Origin: UBA4085 sp964556755
Lineage (GTDB): Bacteria > Acidobacteriota > Aminicenantia > Aminicenantales > UBA4085
Direction of reading: 5' to 3'
Assembly (NCBI GenBank): GCA_964556755.1
Contig: CAZKXI010000008.1
Span: 1 to 64,000 of the forward strand
Length of the DNA stretch: 64,000 bases
Part shown: positions 50,128-58,458 of the stretch, piece after piece
Position numbering within the stretch: position 1 is the stretch's first letter
How the letters are laid out: each line of letters opens with the position of its first letter
Made by a program: the position numbers and the translations under genes
Notes under the pieces: generated by a model
Told to the model about the DNA's origin: nothing
The model's input: only the letters and a program-made list of their open reading frames with translations
Databases searched by the model: none

Positions 50128-51603
50128 ATGAACAAGGGGCGCTTTGTTGTCTTGATGATCGGCCTGGGGCTGGGACTCGTTTCCGGCCGGATCGGCGTCG
50201 CGCAGGAGCGAGGCCCCGAGCTCGTCAGCCGCGCGGAGGCCAAGCAGAAAGCCGGGGATCTGGATGGAGCCATCGCCGACTTGAACCGGGCCATCCAGCT
50301 GATGCCCGATTACACCTACGCCTATAAAGCCCGCGGCATAGCCAAGAAGGCCAAAGGAGATCTCGACGGCGCCATTGCCGATTTCGATCGGGTCATCGTG
50401 CTCGCCCCGGACGACGCGGGCGCCTTCAACCTCCGCGGCAGCGCCAAGCTGGCCCAACGCAACTTCCACGGCGCCATCGCCGACTACACGCAAGCCATCG
50501 GGATCAGCCCGGATTACAACTGGGCTTATAATAACCGCGGCGCCGCCAAGCACGCCCTCGGCGACTATGAAGGCGCGATTGCCGACTATGATCGATCCAT
50601 TGAAATCGATCCGAAATCCGCCCCGTCCTACTTCGGCCGCGGCTCATCCAAGCTGGGAAAGCGCGACCTCGTCGGGTCCCTGGCCGACTTCGACCGGGCC
50701 ATCGAAATCGATCCGCAGAATGCCTCGGCCTACAACAATCGGGGTAATGTCAAATACGCTCAGGGCAGCTACGCGGGCGCCGTGGCCGACTACGACCGGG
50801 CCGTCGAGCTCGATCCGAAATTCGCCCTGGCCTTCTTCAATCGCGGCCTGGCCAAGAGCGCCCTGGACGATCCGGCCGGCGCCGTCGTCGATTATGACCT
50901 GTCCATCGAGCTCAATCCAAGATATGCGCCGGCTCTTCATTCTCGCGGCGTGGCCAAGAAGGCCCAGGGCGACGTCGTCGGCGCCAGCGCTGATTTCGGC
51001 CGAGCCATCGAGCTCAATCCGAAGGATGCCGGTCCCTACAACAGCCGCGGCAACATCCGCTATGCTCAAGGCGACCTGGCCGGTGCCGTCGCCGACTTCG
51101 ACAAGGCCATCGAGCTCAACCCGAAAAACGCCGGCTTCTTCAACAATCGCGGCCGGGTCAAACGGGCCATGGGCCGGCTGGACGCCGCTATCGCGGACTT
51201 CCAGTCCGGTTCCCGGCAGGATCACCTCTACAGCGCCCTCTTCGCCTGGATCGCCCTGTCCGAAAAGGGGAATCCGGAGGGAGCCAGAGCGGATCTTTCC
51301 GGAGTCCTGGATCGGCGGCGAAAGGCCGGCCTCGACGACTGGGGAACGAGCCTGGCCGGGGCGCTTCTCGGGCAGGTGACGGAAGGGGAGGTTATGGCCC
51401 TGGCCGAGGCGGGCCGGAACGAGAAGGAGCAACGCGAGCGGCTCTGCGAAGCTGGCTACTACCTCGGCATGGCCAAGCTGCTGGCCGGCGACAGGGACGG
51501 CGCCGCGGGCCGCTTCCGCAAGTCGTTGGCGACGGACCGGACCAGCTTTATCGAGTATGAAGAGGCGCGGCGCGAGCTGCGTAAGCTGGACGAAATCCGC
51601 TAA
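50128..51603 (+). CDS. Exported TPR-repeat protein
   Basis: This 491-residue protein has a signal peptide (VVLMIGLGLGLVSGRIGVAQ). Ten tandem 34-residue tetratricopeptide repeats follow, with the pattern NNRG-x-AK-x-A-x-GD-x-x-GAIADYDRAIELDPK. A C-terminal domain contains GYYLGMAKLLAGDRDGAAGR and FIEYEEARRELR. TPR arrays bind partner proteins; here the partner is unknown. The last two repeats diverge. The closely similar 102-nt units suggest recent expansion. GGAAGGAAGG precedes the ATG. Confidence 0.92.
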   Translation: MNKGRFVVLMIGLGLGLVSGRIGVAQERGPELVSRAEAKQKAGDLDGAIADLNRAIQLMPDYTYAYKARGIAKKAKGDLDGAIADFDRVIVLAPDDAGAFNLRGSAKLAQRNFHGAIADYTQAIGISPDYNWAYNNRGAAKHALGDYEGAIADYDRSIEIDPKSAPSYFGRGSSKLGKRDLVGSLADFDRAIEIDPQNASAYNNRGNVKYAQGSYAGAVADYDRAVELDPKFALAFFNRGLAKSALDDPAGAVVDYDLSIELNPRYAPALHSRGVAKKAQGDVVGASADFGRAIELNPKDAGPYNSRGNIRYAQGDLAGAVADFDKAIELNPKNAGFFNNRGRVKRAMGRLDAAIADFQSGSRQDHLYSALFAWIALSEKGNPEGARADLSGVLDRRRKAGLDDWGTSLAGALLGQVTEGEVMALAEAGRNEKEQRERLCEAGYYLGMAKLLAGDRDGAAGRFRKSLATDRTSFIEYEEARRELRKLDEIR

Positions 51604-51630
51604 GAGCCCGAATCCCCATCCGGCCGCGGT

Positions 51631-52011
51631 CTAGAGCTTGGCCGTAATGGCCAGGGCGGCCTTCTCGGCCGAGGCCGCGCCGAACATGAACTCGATCTCG
51701 GCGCCGCTCTTCATCTTGACGGCCAGCGCCTTGACGAAGAGGGATTTCTTGACCGAGCGGGCTTCGGCGATCTCGCTGAACGGGATGGCCATGTGGCTGT
51801 CGGTCTTGGCCAAGGCCTTGTGGCGCTCCCACCAGTTTCCGATCATGGCCGCGGCGTTCTCGGCCAGGGCCAGCTGGGACTCGAAGTGGACGCCCTGATT
51901 GGTGACAAAGAGCTTGCCGGTGAGCTTGGCCGAATTGACTTTCGGCTCGCCCAGGTAGACGGCCCAGGAGCCGAGGACCTCTTCACCCGGAGTCAGCCAT
52001 TCTTCCGCCAT
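51631..52011 (-). CDS. GRAM/PH-like domain protein
   Basis: This is a 126-residue soluble protein. GKLFVTNQGVHFESQLAL and IPFSEIAEARSVKKSLFVKAL with KMKSGAEIEFMFG follow the strand pattern of bacterial GRAM/PH-like domains. Its ligand is unknown. ATG 52011 was preferred to the upstream codon at 52044 because GGAGG precedes it. It lies downstream of queA on the same strand after 94 nt that hold an inverted repeat. Confidence 0.7.
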   Translation of the reverse strand: MAEEWLTPGEEVLGSWAVYLGEPKVNSAKLTGKLFVTNQGVHFESQLALAENAAAMIGNWWERHKALAKTDSHMAIPFSEIAEARSVKKSLFVKALAVKMKSGAEIEFMFGAASAEKAALAITAKL

Positions 52012-52046
52012 TGTTGCCTCCTTTAGGCTAGGGGCACCCGGCACCG

Positions 52047-52088
52047 CTCCCGAACGTTGACGCCCGAGACGCCGTTTGTATTCGGGAG
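52047..52088. repeat. Inverted repeat between queA and the GRAM-like gene
   Basis: CTCCCGAA (52047-52054) and TTCGGGAG (52081-52088) are a perfect 8-bp inverted repeat with a 26-nt loop that holds the direct repeat GACGCC-CGA-GACGCC. No T-tract follows, so it is more like an operator or mRNA leader hairpin than a terminator. Confidence 0.4.
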
Positions 52089-52105
52089 TTATGTATGGTG
52101 TCCCC

Positions 52106-53149
52106 CTATCTAATGAGCATGCAGTCGCCGTAGGAGAAGAAGCGGTACTCGGCCCGAACCGCTTCCCGGTAGGCCTCGAGGATCAATTCGCGCCCGGCCA
52201 GGGCCGAGACCAGGACGAGAAGAGTCGATTTCGGCAGGTGGAAGTTCGTCAGCAGGCGGTCGACGACCTGAAACCCGAATCCCGGAGTGATGAAGAGCGA
52301 CGTGGCCCCGGGCCCCGGCGCGACCCGGCCGGATCGGCCGGCGCTCTCCAGCGTCCTGACGACGGTCGTGCCGACGGCCAGGACGGGCCGGCCCGCGGCC
52401 TTGGCCTCGTTGACGGCGGCCGCCGACGCGGCGGAGACCTCGTAGGTCTCCTCGAGCATGCGGTGGTCCTCGATCCGCTCCGTCCGCATCGGCTGGAAGG
52501 TGGCCAGTCCGACGTGCAGGGTGATCCGGGCCGCATCGATGCCGCGGGCCCGGATTCTTGCCAGAATGTCCGGCGTGAAATGGAGGCCGGCGGTCGGGGC
52601 GGCGATGGCGCCTTCGCGGGCGGCAAAGACGGTCTGGTAGCGCTCCAGGTCGCGATCGCGGTCGGCCAGGCCGGCTTTGGGGCGCTTGATATAGGGCGGC
52701 AGGGGAGCGAAGCCGACCTTCCTCAGCCGGCCCAGGACGTCGGGTGCGGCGAAGCGCAGCCGCCGCCTTCCCTCCTCGGCGGCCTTTCCCGCCCATGTCT
52801 CCGCGACGCCCCGCAGATCGTCGGCTAGGATGATCTCGTCGCCGGGCCGGACCCGGCGAGCCGGCTTGCAGAGAACTTCCCACAGACCCGTCTCGATCTC
52901 CTTGAGAAAGAGGAGCTCGATGGAGGCCGCCCCCCTCCGGCCCCAGGCCTTGGCCGGGATGACCTTGGCTTCGTTGAGGACGATCGTCTCGTCCCCTTGC
53001 AGCAGGTCGGGGAATTCCCGGAAGGTCCGGTGGGAGATTCGCCCGGACGTCCGATCGACGACCATCAGGCGCGATTCGTCGCGGCGCTCGGCGGGCTTCT
53101 GGGCGATCAGCCGGGGGGGAAGATCGAAGTCGAAGTCGCCGATGTTCAT
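52106..53149 (-). CDS. queA: S-adenosylmethionine:tRNA ribosyltransferase-isomerase
   Basis: The 347-residue QueA builds epoxyqueuosine at position 34 of tRNA. Motifs are FDFDLPPRLIAQKPAERRD at the start, AAPTAGLHFTPDIL, LHVGLATFQPMRTERIEDHRM and VVDRLLTNFHLPKSTLLVLV. It is the final gene of the usual yebC-ruvCAB-queA order, but here a plus-strand methyltransferase gene separates it from ruvB. Confidence 0.97.
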   Translation of the reverse strand: MNIGDFDFDLPPRLIAQKPAERRDESRLMVVDRTSGRISHRTFREFPDLLQGDETIVLNEAKVIPAKAWGRRGAASIELLFLKEIETGLWEVLCKPARRVRPGDEIILADDLRGVAETWAGKAAEEGRRRLRFAAPDVLGRLRKVGFAPLPPYIKRPKAGLADRDRDLERYQTVFAAREGAIAAPTAGLHFTPDILARIRARGIDAARITLHVGLATFQPMRTERIEDHRMLEETYEVSAASAAAVNEAKAAGRPVLAVGTTVVRTLESAGRSGRVAPGPGATSLFITPGFGFQVVDRLLTNFHLPKSTLLVLVSALAGRELILEAYREAVRAEYRFFSYGDCMLIR

Positions 53150-53242
53150 CGCCCGGGCCCGCCGTCGGAAGGATTCACGGCGCCAGCATAGCGGGAAACG
53201 GCCGCCGGCCGCAAGGGAGATGATGCGGCCGCCGAGGTGGCC

Positions 53243-53248
53243 TATAAT
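53243..53248 (+). promoter_or_regulatory. -10 box of the exported methyltransferase gene
   Basis: TATAAT (53243-53248) matches the consensus fully. The candidate -35 is ATGATG (53220-53225, 3 of 6), with a 17-nt spacer. A GAGGAGG follows before the ATG. Confidence 0.5.
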
Positions 53249-53274
53249 AAGACCCGCCCCCGAGGAGGATGCTG

Positions 53275-54129
53275 ATGAAGCCGCGGCCGCCTGCGTTTGT
53301 CTCGATTCCGGCCCTCATGCTGGCCGGGGCCTTGGCCTGCTTTCACGCCTGCCGTCCGTCCGAGCCGGACAAGCCCCCCGCGCCCGCCGCGCCGCCCGCG
53401 ACGACCGTCCGCAACGTCACGTCCGATCCCGTCCGCTACACCATCCGGATTCTCTTCTCGACTGTCGGCCCCGTGGCCCGGACCCTGGCCCCCGGCGCCG
53501 TCGACAGCTTCCCCGCGCCGACTTCCATGGATCTGTCCTTCTCCAACGGCGACCACGAGAAGCTCTACCGCCTGGAGCCCGGCACGGCCCACTCCTTCCG
53601 CCTCGACGAGGACGGCCGCTTGGAGCTGTTCAAGGGCGCCCACGGCCGGGCCGATGCCGCCGACCTGGCGCCTTTTGTCCCCACGCCCATGCCCGTCGTG
53701 GAGCGGATGCTGGAGGCGGCCAAGGTCGGGCCCGCCGACGTCGTCTATGACATCGGCTGCGGCGACGGCCGCATCCTGATCACGGCCGCCCGAAAATACG
53801 GCGCCCGCGGCGTCGGGGTCGACCTGGTTCCCGAGAGGATCAAGGAATGCCTGGCCGGGGCCAAGGAGGCCGGTGTGGAGGGCCTGGTCGAGTTCCGCCT
53901 CCAGGATGCCATGACCCTGGATGTCTCGGCCGCCACGGTCGTAACCCTCTACCTCCTGCCCGAATCCAACGCCCTCCTGCGGCCGCGCCTGGAAGCCCAG
54001 CTCCGCCCGGGGGCCCGGGTCGTCTCCCACAACTACACCATCGAAGGCTGGCAGGACCGGGGCGTCGCCTCGATCTCGCTGAAAGACGACGTCGGGACCG
54101 AGCACGCCGTCTACCTCTACATCAGATAG
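53275..54129 (+). CDS. SAM-dependent methyltransferase with export signal
   Basis: This is a 284-residue protein. Its N-terminus (SIPALMLAGALACFHAC) looks like a signal peptide, possibly lipoprotein. A domain of about 80 residues follows (VRYTIRILFSTVGPVAR). A class I methyltransferase fold starts at about residue 140 with DVVYDIGCGDGRILITAARK and GVGVDLVPERI. The catalytic target is unknown. Exported methyltransferases are odd because SAM is cytosolic. An ATG at 53269 abuts the Shine-Dalgarno; 53275 was chosen. It splits ruvB from queA. Confidence 0.75.
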   Translation: MKPRPPAFVSIPALMLAGALACFHACRPSEPDKPPAPAAPPATTVRNVTSDPVRYTIRILFSTVGPVARTLAPGAVDSFPAPTSMDLSFSNGDHEKLYRLEPGTAHSFRLDEDGRLELFKGAHGRADAADLAPFVPTPMPVVERMLEAAKVGPADVVYDIGCGDGRILITAARKYGARGVGVDLVPERIKECLAGAKEAGVEGLVEFRLQDAMTLDVSAATVVTLYLLPESNALLRPRLEAQLRPGARVVSHNYTIEGWQDRGVASISLKDDVGTEHAVYLYIR

Positions 54130-54181
54130 CCGGCCGCCGGAAGGAAGGCCGCGCGTTCCGCGGGCTGAAGCGTCAAGCCGC

Positions 54182-55237
54182 CTAGAAGAGCTTCTTCTGG
54201 CCCGCCGCGGCCTTGGCCGACGGCCGGGCGCCGCCATCCCCGGGCGGAGCGAAGCCGAGATGGCGCCAGGCCTTCTCGGTCAGCTTGCGTCCGCGCGGGG
54301 TTCGCTCCAGGAAGCCGATCCGCATCAGGAACGGCTCGTAGATGGACTCGATGGTGTCCTTGTCCTCGTCGATGGCGGCGGCGATGGTCGAAATCCCGAC
54401 CGGCCCGCCCCCGAAGTTCTCGATGATGGTCGTCAGGATCTTGCGGTCCACATCGTCCAGGCCGATCGCGTCGACCTCCATCATGTCCAAGGCGTAGCGG
54501 GCCTCGGGCCCCGTGATGGCCGCCCCGCCCCGGACCTCGGCGTAGTCGCGCACCCGCCGCAGCAGGCGGTTGGCCACCCGGGGCGTGCCGCGCGAGCGAC
54601 GGGCGATGGCCGCGGCGCCCTCCTCCTCCAGCCGGATCTTCATCAGCCCGGCCGAGCGGAGCAGGACCCGCTGGATATCTTCGTCGCGGTAGTAGTCCAG
54701 GCGGTGGATGATGCCGAAGCGGGAGCGGAGGGGAGCCGTGATGCGGCCGGCCCGGGTGGTGGCGCCGACCAGGGTGAACTTCTTCAAGGCCAGCTTGTGG
54801 CTGCGGGCGGCCGGTCCCTGGCCGATGACGATGTCCAGGCTGAAGTCCTCCATGGCCGAGTACATGATCTCCTCGACCGCGGGCTGGAGGCGGTGGATCT
54901 CGTCGATGAACAGGATCTCCTTGGACTGCAGGTTCGACAGGATGGCCGACAGGTCACCGGCCCGCTCGATGACCGGCCCCGAGGTGGGCTTGAGGCCGAC
55001 GCCCAGCTCCTTGGCCAGCAGGTAGGCCAGGCTCGTCTTGCCCAGCCCCGGCGGGCCGTAGAGCAGGACGTGGTCGAGGTGCTCGCCGCGCTTGCGGGCC
55101 GCGGCGATGAAGATCTTCAGGTTGGCCTTGATGGTGTCCTGGCCGATGAACTCGTCGAAGCTCGCCGGCCGCAGGCTGTCCTCGAAGAGGATGTCCTCCT
55201 TGGTCCGGACCGGGTTGAGGACGGCGGGGGCGGTCAT
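54182..55237 (-). CDS. ruvB: Holliday junction branch-migration ATPase RuvB
   Basis: The 351-residue AAA+ motor has Walker A GPPGLGKTSLAY and Walker B ILFIDEIHRL. The arginine-finger segment GATTRAGRITAPLRSRFG and the winged-helix end (FLERTPRGRKLTEKAWRHLG) are present. It forms hexamers that drive branch migration with RuvA. The ATG is 4 nt after the ruvA stop. Confidence 0.97.
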   Translation of the reverse strand: MTAPAVLNPVRTKEDILFEDSLRPASFDEFIGQDTIKANLKIFIAAARKRGEHLDHVLLYGPPGLGKTSLAYLLAKELGVGLKPTSGPVIERAGDLSAILSNLQSKEILFIDEIHRLQPAVEEIMYSAMEDFSLDIVIGQGPAARSHKLALKKFTLVGATTRAGRITAPLRSRFGIIHRLDYYRDEDIQRVLLRSAGLMKIRLEEEGAAAIARRSRGTPRVANRLLRRVRDYAEVRGGAAITGPEARYALDMMEVDAIGLDDVDRKILTTIIENFGGGPVGISTIAAAIDEDKDTIESIYEPFLMRIGFLERTPRGRKLTEKAWRHLGFAPPGDGGARPSAKAAAGQKKLF

Positions 55238-55241
55238 GGCG

Positions 55242-55832
55242 TCACAGCCTGGACAGCTTCTTCAGGCACTCGCGCAGGAGCTTCTCGAAGCCGGCTTCCT
55301 GGCCGCGGTGGGCCCGCACGGTCTCCTCGACCGCCGGCTCGATCTCTTTGCGCCGGAAGCCGAGGTTGACCAGGGCCGAGACGAGATCCTCGGTCTCCTG
55401 GGCGGCCCGGCCCCGCAGAAGGCTCTCCTTCTTCTCCATCTTGTCGGCCAGCTCGACGGCGATCCGAAGGGCCGTCTTCTTGCCGATGCCGGGGACCTGG
55501 GAGAGTCGGGCCACATCCGAGGTCCGGACGGCCTCGACCAGATCGCCGGTCTCCAGGCCCGAGAGGGCGGCCAGGGCCAGCTTGGGCCCGATGCCGGAGA
55601 CGCCCAGAAGCTTGAGGAAGAGATCCTTCTCCTCGCGCGTGGCAAAGCCGTAGAGCGATAGAGAGGCGTCGGTCAGATGGGTGTGGACGAAGAGCTCGAC
55701 GGGCTGCCCTTCCTCGGCCAGCTTGAAAAAGGTGGACAGCGGGATTCCGGCCGCGTAGCCCACGCCGTGGCAGTCGACCACCACCTGATGGGGCTCTTTG
55801 CGGAGGAGGATTCCCTTGAGATGAGCGATCAT
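55242..55832 (-). CDS. ruvA: Holliday junction protein RuvA
   Basis: The 196-residue RuvA has the OB-fold start MIAHLKGILLRKEPHQVVVD, helix-hairpin-helix motifs in LGVSGIGPKLALAAL and VPGIGKKTALRIAVEL, and a C-terminal three-helix domain that contacts RuvB. The frame is open 13 codons earlier, but ATG 55832 fits the family. A TACAAT box lies just upstream, so the transcript may have almost no leader. Confidence 0.96.
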   Translation of the reverse strand: MIAHLKGILLRKEPHQVVVDCHGVGYAAGIPLSTFFKLAEEGQPVELFVHTHLTDASLSLYGFATREEKDLFLKLLGVSGIGPKLALAALSGLETGDLVEAVRTSDVARLSQVPGIGKKTALRIAVELADKMEKKESLLRGRAAQETEDLVSALVNLGFRRKEIEPAVEETVRAHRGQEAGFEKLLRECLKKLSRL

Positions 55833-55841
55833 TCTTCCGGC

Positions 55842-55871
55842 ATTGTAGACCAAAGGCCGCCGGGAAAGCAA
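55842..55871 (-). promoter_or_regulatory. Putative ruvAB promoter
   Basis: On the minus strand, TTGCTT (55866-55871, 3 of 6), an 18-nt spacer and TACAAT (55842-55847, 5 of 6) place the transcription start about 3 nt before the ruvA ATG. Confidence 0.45.
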
Positions 55872-55979
55872 AGCTCGGGCGGGCGGGCGGCGGCCGCGCG
55901 GGGGGCGAAGAGAGGCGCGGCGAAAGGGCCGTCTTCATGGGTCGGGGGATGACGGCCGAGGGGCGGGCGGACGGGGCTG

Positions 55980-56008
55980 TTGACCCGGCGGGCCAAATCG
56001 CATACAAA
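55980..56008 (+). promoter_or_regulatory. Promoter of the DUF4838 gene
   Basis: TTGACC (55980-55985, 5 of 6), a 17-nt spacer and TACAAA (56003-56008, 4 of 6) precede the AAGGAGG ribosome binding site by about 28 nt. Confidence 0.6.
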
Positions 56009-56050
56009 GTCTTCCGGAAGCCCGCCGCGGGCCGCAAGGAGGCTCCGCCG

Positions 56051-58351
56051 ATGACGCCAAGCCCGATCTCCCGCGCGACCCTGGCCGCGGTCCTGGGACT
56101 CGCCGTCCTGGCTTCCTCTGCGGTCTTCGCATCCCCCCCCGGCGCCCCTCCCGCGGAGGGCGGATTCGCCCTCGTCCGCGCCGGCCGTCCCGTCTGCTCG
56201 ATCGTCCTGCCGCCGGGAGCGGCGGCGGCGGACCGGCGCGCGGCCGAGCTGCTGCGGGACGGGATTTGGAGGATGACCGGGGCCCTCCTTCCCGTCGTCG
56301 AGAAGCCCCGGCCCGTGCGCCAGGCCGAGATCTGGATCGGCTATGGCCGGGACATCTATCCGGGCTCTTTCCGGCCGCAGTATAACGGATTGAAGCCGGA
56401 TGGATTTCTGGTGGTCGCTTCCAACAGAGCCGCCTACATCGTCTCCGGCGGAGGCAAAGGCTCGATCTACGCGGCGGTCCATATCCTGGAGCGGCACTTC
56501 GGCTGCCGCAAGTACAGCCCGACGGCGGACTTCTTCCCGTCCGCCGCCTCCCTCTCCCTGCCCCGCCTCTTCGAGAGCGACAACCCGGTCAACGAGTTTC
56601 GCTGCGTCAACGGCGACTTCCTGGCGGATGCGGACTATCGCGATTGGATGCGCCTGAGCGCGCCGGACGAGGTCTTCGGCCGGGGCTATTACGTCCACAC
56701 CTTCGGCCGCCTGGTGCCGCGCGAGGAATACTTCGGGGCCCATCCCGAGTACTTCGCCCTGGTGGACGGCCGGCGCCTGGCCGATCAGCTCTGCCCCTCG
56801 CGGCCCGAGGTCTTCGACATCGCCGCCGCGCGGCTGGCCAAGGAGATGGCCGCCCAGCCCGAGCGCAAGATCTGGTCGGTCTCGCAGAACGACAATCCGA
56901 CCTTCTGCCGATGCCCCGAGTGCCTGGCGGCCATCGCCGAGGACGGCTCGCCGGCCGGGCCGATCCTTCGGCTGGTCAACCGGCTGGCGGCCCGCTTCCC
57001 GGACAAGGTCATCTCCACCTTGGCCTATCAATATTCCCGCCCGGCCCCGCGCCGGACCCGGCCCGGGCCCAACGTCCAGGTCATGCTCTGCACCATCGAG
57101 CTCAACCGCAGCCGGCCCATCCCCGACGATCCGGGCAGCGCCTCCTTCGTCCGCGACATCGGGGACTGGAGCCGGATCACGGACAACCTCTACCTCTGGG
57201 ACTACACGGTCGACTTCGCCCACCAGGTCTCGCCGTTCCCCAACTTCCATGTCCTGCAGCCCAACATCCGCTTCTTCGTCCGGCACGGCGTCCGCCGCCA
57301 CTTCCAGCAGACCAACACCTCGCCCGGGCACTATCTCTCCGAGCTCAAGGGCTGGCTTCTGGCCAAGCTGCTGTGGAACCCCGATCTTGACGCGGAGGCG
57401 GCGGTCAACGACTTCCTGGCCGGATACTACGGCCCGGCGGCTCCCTTCTTGCGCAGCCTCTACGACGCGACCCGGCAAGCCCTGATCGGCTCGGGGGCGG
57501 AGCTCGGCATCTACGAGCCGCCCAACGCCCACGACCGGGGCTTTCTCTCGGCCGAGCGCATGGCCGCCTACAAAGCGACCCTCGACCTGGCCGAGCGGGC
57601 CGCGGCCTCCGATCCCGAGCGCCTGCGCCGCGTCCGGGCCGCCCGCCTGGCCTTCCATTACGCCGAGATCGAGATCGGCAAGGCCGAGCTGTTCGGGCCG
57701 CGGGGCTTCTATGTCGAGACGGACGGCCGGTTCGAGGCGCGGCCGGAGAAGGTCCGTCTCCTGCAAAGCTTCTATGAGGGCTGCCTGGAGGCCGGAGTCA
57801 GGGCCCTCAACGAGTCCGGGACCACGCCCCGGCAATACTATGAGGCGGGGCGCCGCTTCATCGACGTCCAGATCGAAGGCAACCTGGCCTTTCGCCGGCC
57901 GGTGACGGCCGAGCCGCCTCCCGCGGCCAAGTACGGCCGGGGAGATCTCGCCCTTCTGACCGACGGCGTGCGGGGCGCCGGCGACTTCAAGGTCCATTGG
58001 CTGGGCTGGGAGGCGACCGACTTCGCCCTGACCGTCGACCTGGGCGAGGCGCGAAGCGCCGGCCGGCTGGCCGTCAGCACGCTCTACGATCCCAAGAGCT
58101 GGATCTTCCATCCCCGGAAAGTGACCTGCGAAGTCTCCCCGGACGGCGCCTCCTGGATCCCGGCCGGATCCTATGAGATCGACGGCGACCAGCGCCGCGA
58201 AGAGCCGGCCCGCGTCTTCGAGTGGCCGGCGCCGCCGGCGCCGGCGCGATTCGTCCGCTTCAGGTTCGAGGGATTGAAGGCCAATCCGGCCTGGCACGCC
58301 TCGGCCGGCGGCCCGTGCTGGGTCTTCGTCGACGAGGTCACGGTCCGTTAG
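56051..58351 (+). CDS. DUF4838 glycosidase-like protein, exported
   Basis: The 766-residue protein has a signal peptide (RATLAAVLGLAVLASSAVFA). A GH67-like N-terminal domain has FALVRAGRPVCSIVLPPGA and GGKGSIYAAVHILERHFGC. The DUF4838 core follows, with WSVSQNDNPTFCRCPEC, NVQVMLCTIELNRS and YLWDYTVDFAHQVSPFPN. A C-terminal discoidin-like sandwich has RFVRFRFEGLKANPAWH. Such proteins are predicted glycan hydrolases; no substrate is known. AAGGAGG is 7 nt before the ATG. It lies between ruvA and ruvC on the opposite strand. Confidence 0.88.
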   Translation: MTPSPISRATLAAVLGLAVLASSAVFASPPGAPPAEGGFALVRAGRPVCSIVLPPGAAAADRRAAELLRDGIWRMTGALLPVVEKPRPVRQAEIWIGYGRDIYPGSFRPQYNGLKPDGFLVVASNRAAYIVSGGGKGSIYAAVHILERHFGCRKYSPTADFFPSAASLSLPRLFESDNPVNEFRCVNGDFLADADYRDWMRLSAPDEVFGRGYYVHTFGRLVPREEYFGAHPEYFALVDGRRLADQLCPSRPEVFDIAAARLAKEMAAQPERKIWSVSQNDNPTFCRCPECLAAIAEDGSPAGPILRLVNRLAARFPDKVISTLAYQYSRPAPRRTRPGPNVQVMLCTIELNRSRPIPDDPGSASFVRDIGDWSRITDNLYLWDYTVDFAHQVSPFPNFHVLQPNIRFFVRHGVRRHFQQTNTSPGHYLSELKGWLLAKLLWNPDLDAEAAVNDFLAGYYGPAAPFLRSLYDATRQALIGSGAELGIYEPPNAHDRGFLSAERMAAYKATLDLAERAAASDPERLRRVRAARLAFHYAEIEIGKAELFGPRGFYVETDGRFEARPEKVRLLQSFYEGCLEAGVRALNESGTTPRQYYEAGRRFIDVQIEGNLAFRRPVTAEPPPAAKYGRGDLALLTDGVRGAGDFKVHWLGWEATDFALTVDLGEARSAGRLAVSTLYDPKSWIFHPRKVTCEVSPDGASWIPAGSYEIDGDQRREEPARVFEWPAPPAPARFVRFRFEGLKANPAWHASAGGPCWVFVDEVTVR

Positions 58352-58389
58352 GGGGCCGGCGGGAGCGGCTGTCATCGGCCGCCGACGGC

Positions 58390-58418
58390 TTGCGGAGGGG
58401 ACCGGCGTCGGCTATAAT
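58390..58418 (+). promoter_or_regulatory. Promoter of the ychF-like gene
   Basis: TTGCGG (58390-58395, 3 of 6), a 17-nt spacer and a perfect TATAAT (58413-58418) give a leader of about 34 nt with an AAGGAAG site before the GTG. Confidence 0.6.
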
Positions 58419-58458
58419 CCCCTCTCTTTCCCGGATCCCTCCCCGCAAGGAAGCTATC

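Noticed and set aside
50128..51603. CRISPR-like or satellite repeats
   Set aside because: The 102-nt period is in frame and encodes TPR motifs.
55833..56050. Further small gene between ruvA and the DUF4838 gene
   Set aside because: Only promoter-like boxes and GC-rich sequence are present; no frame with a ribosome binding site or motif.
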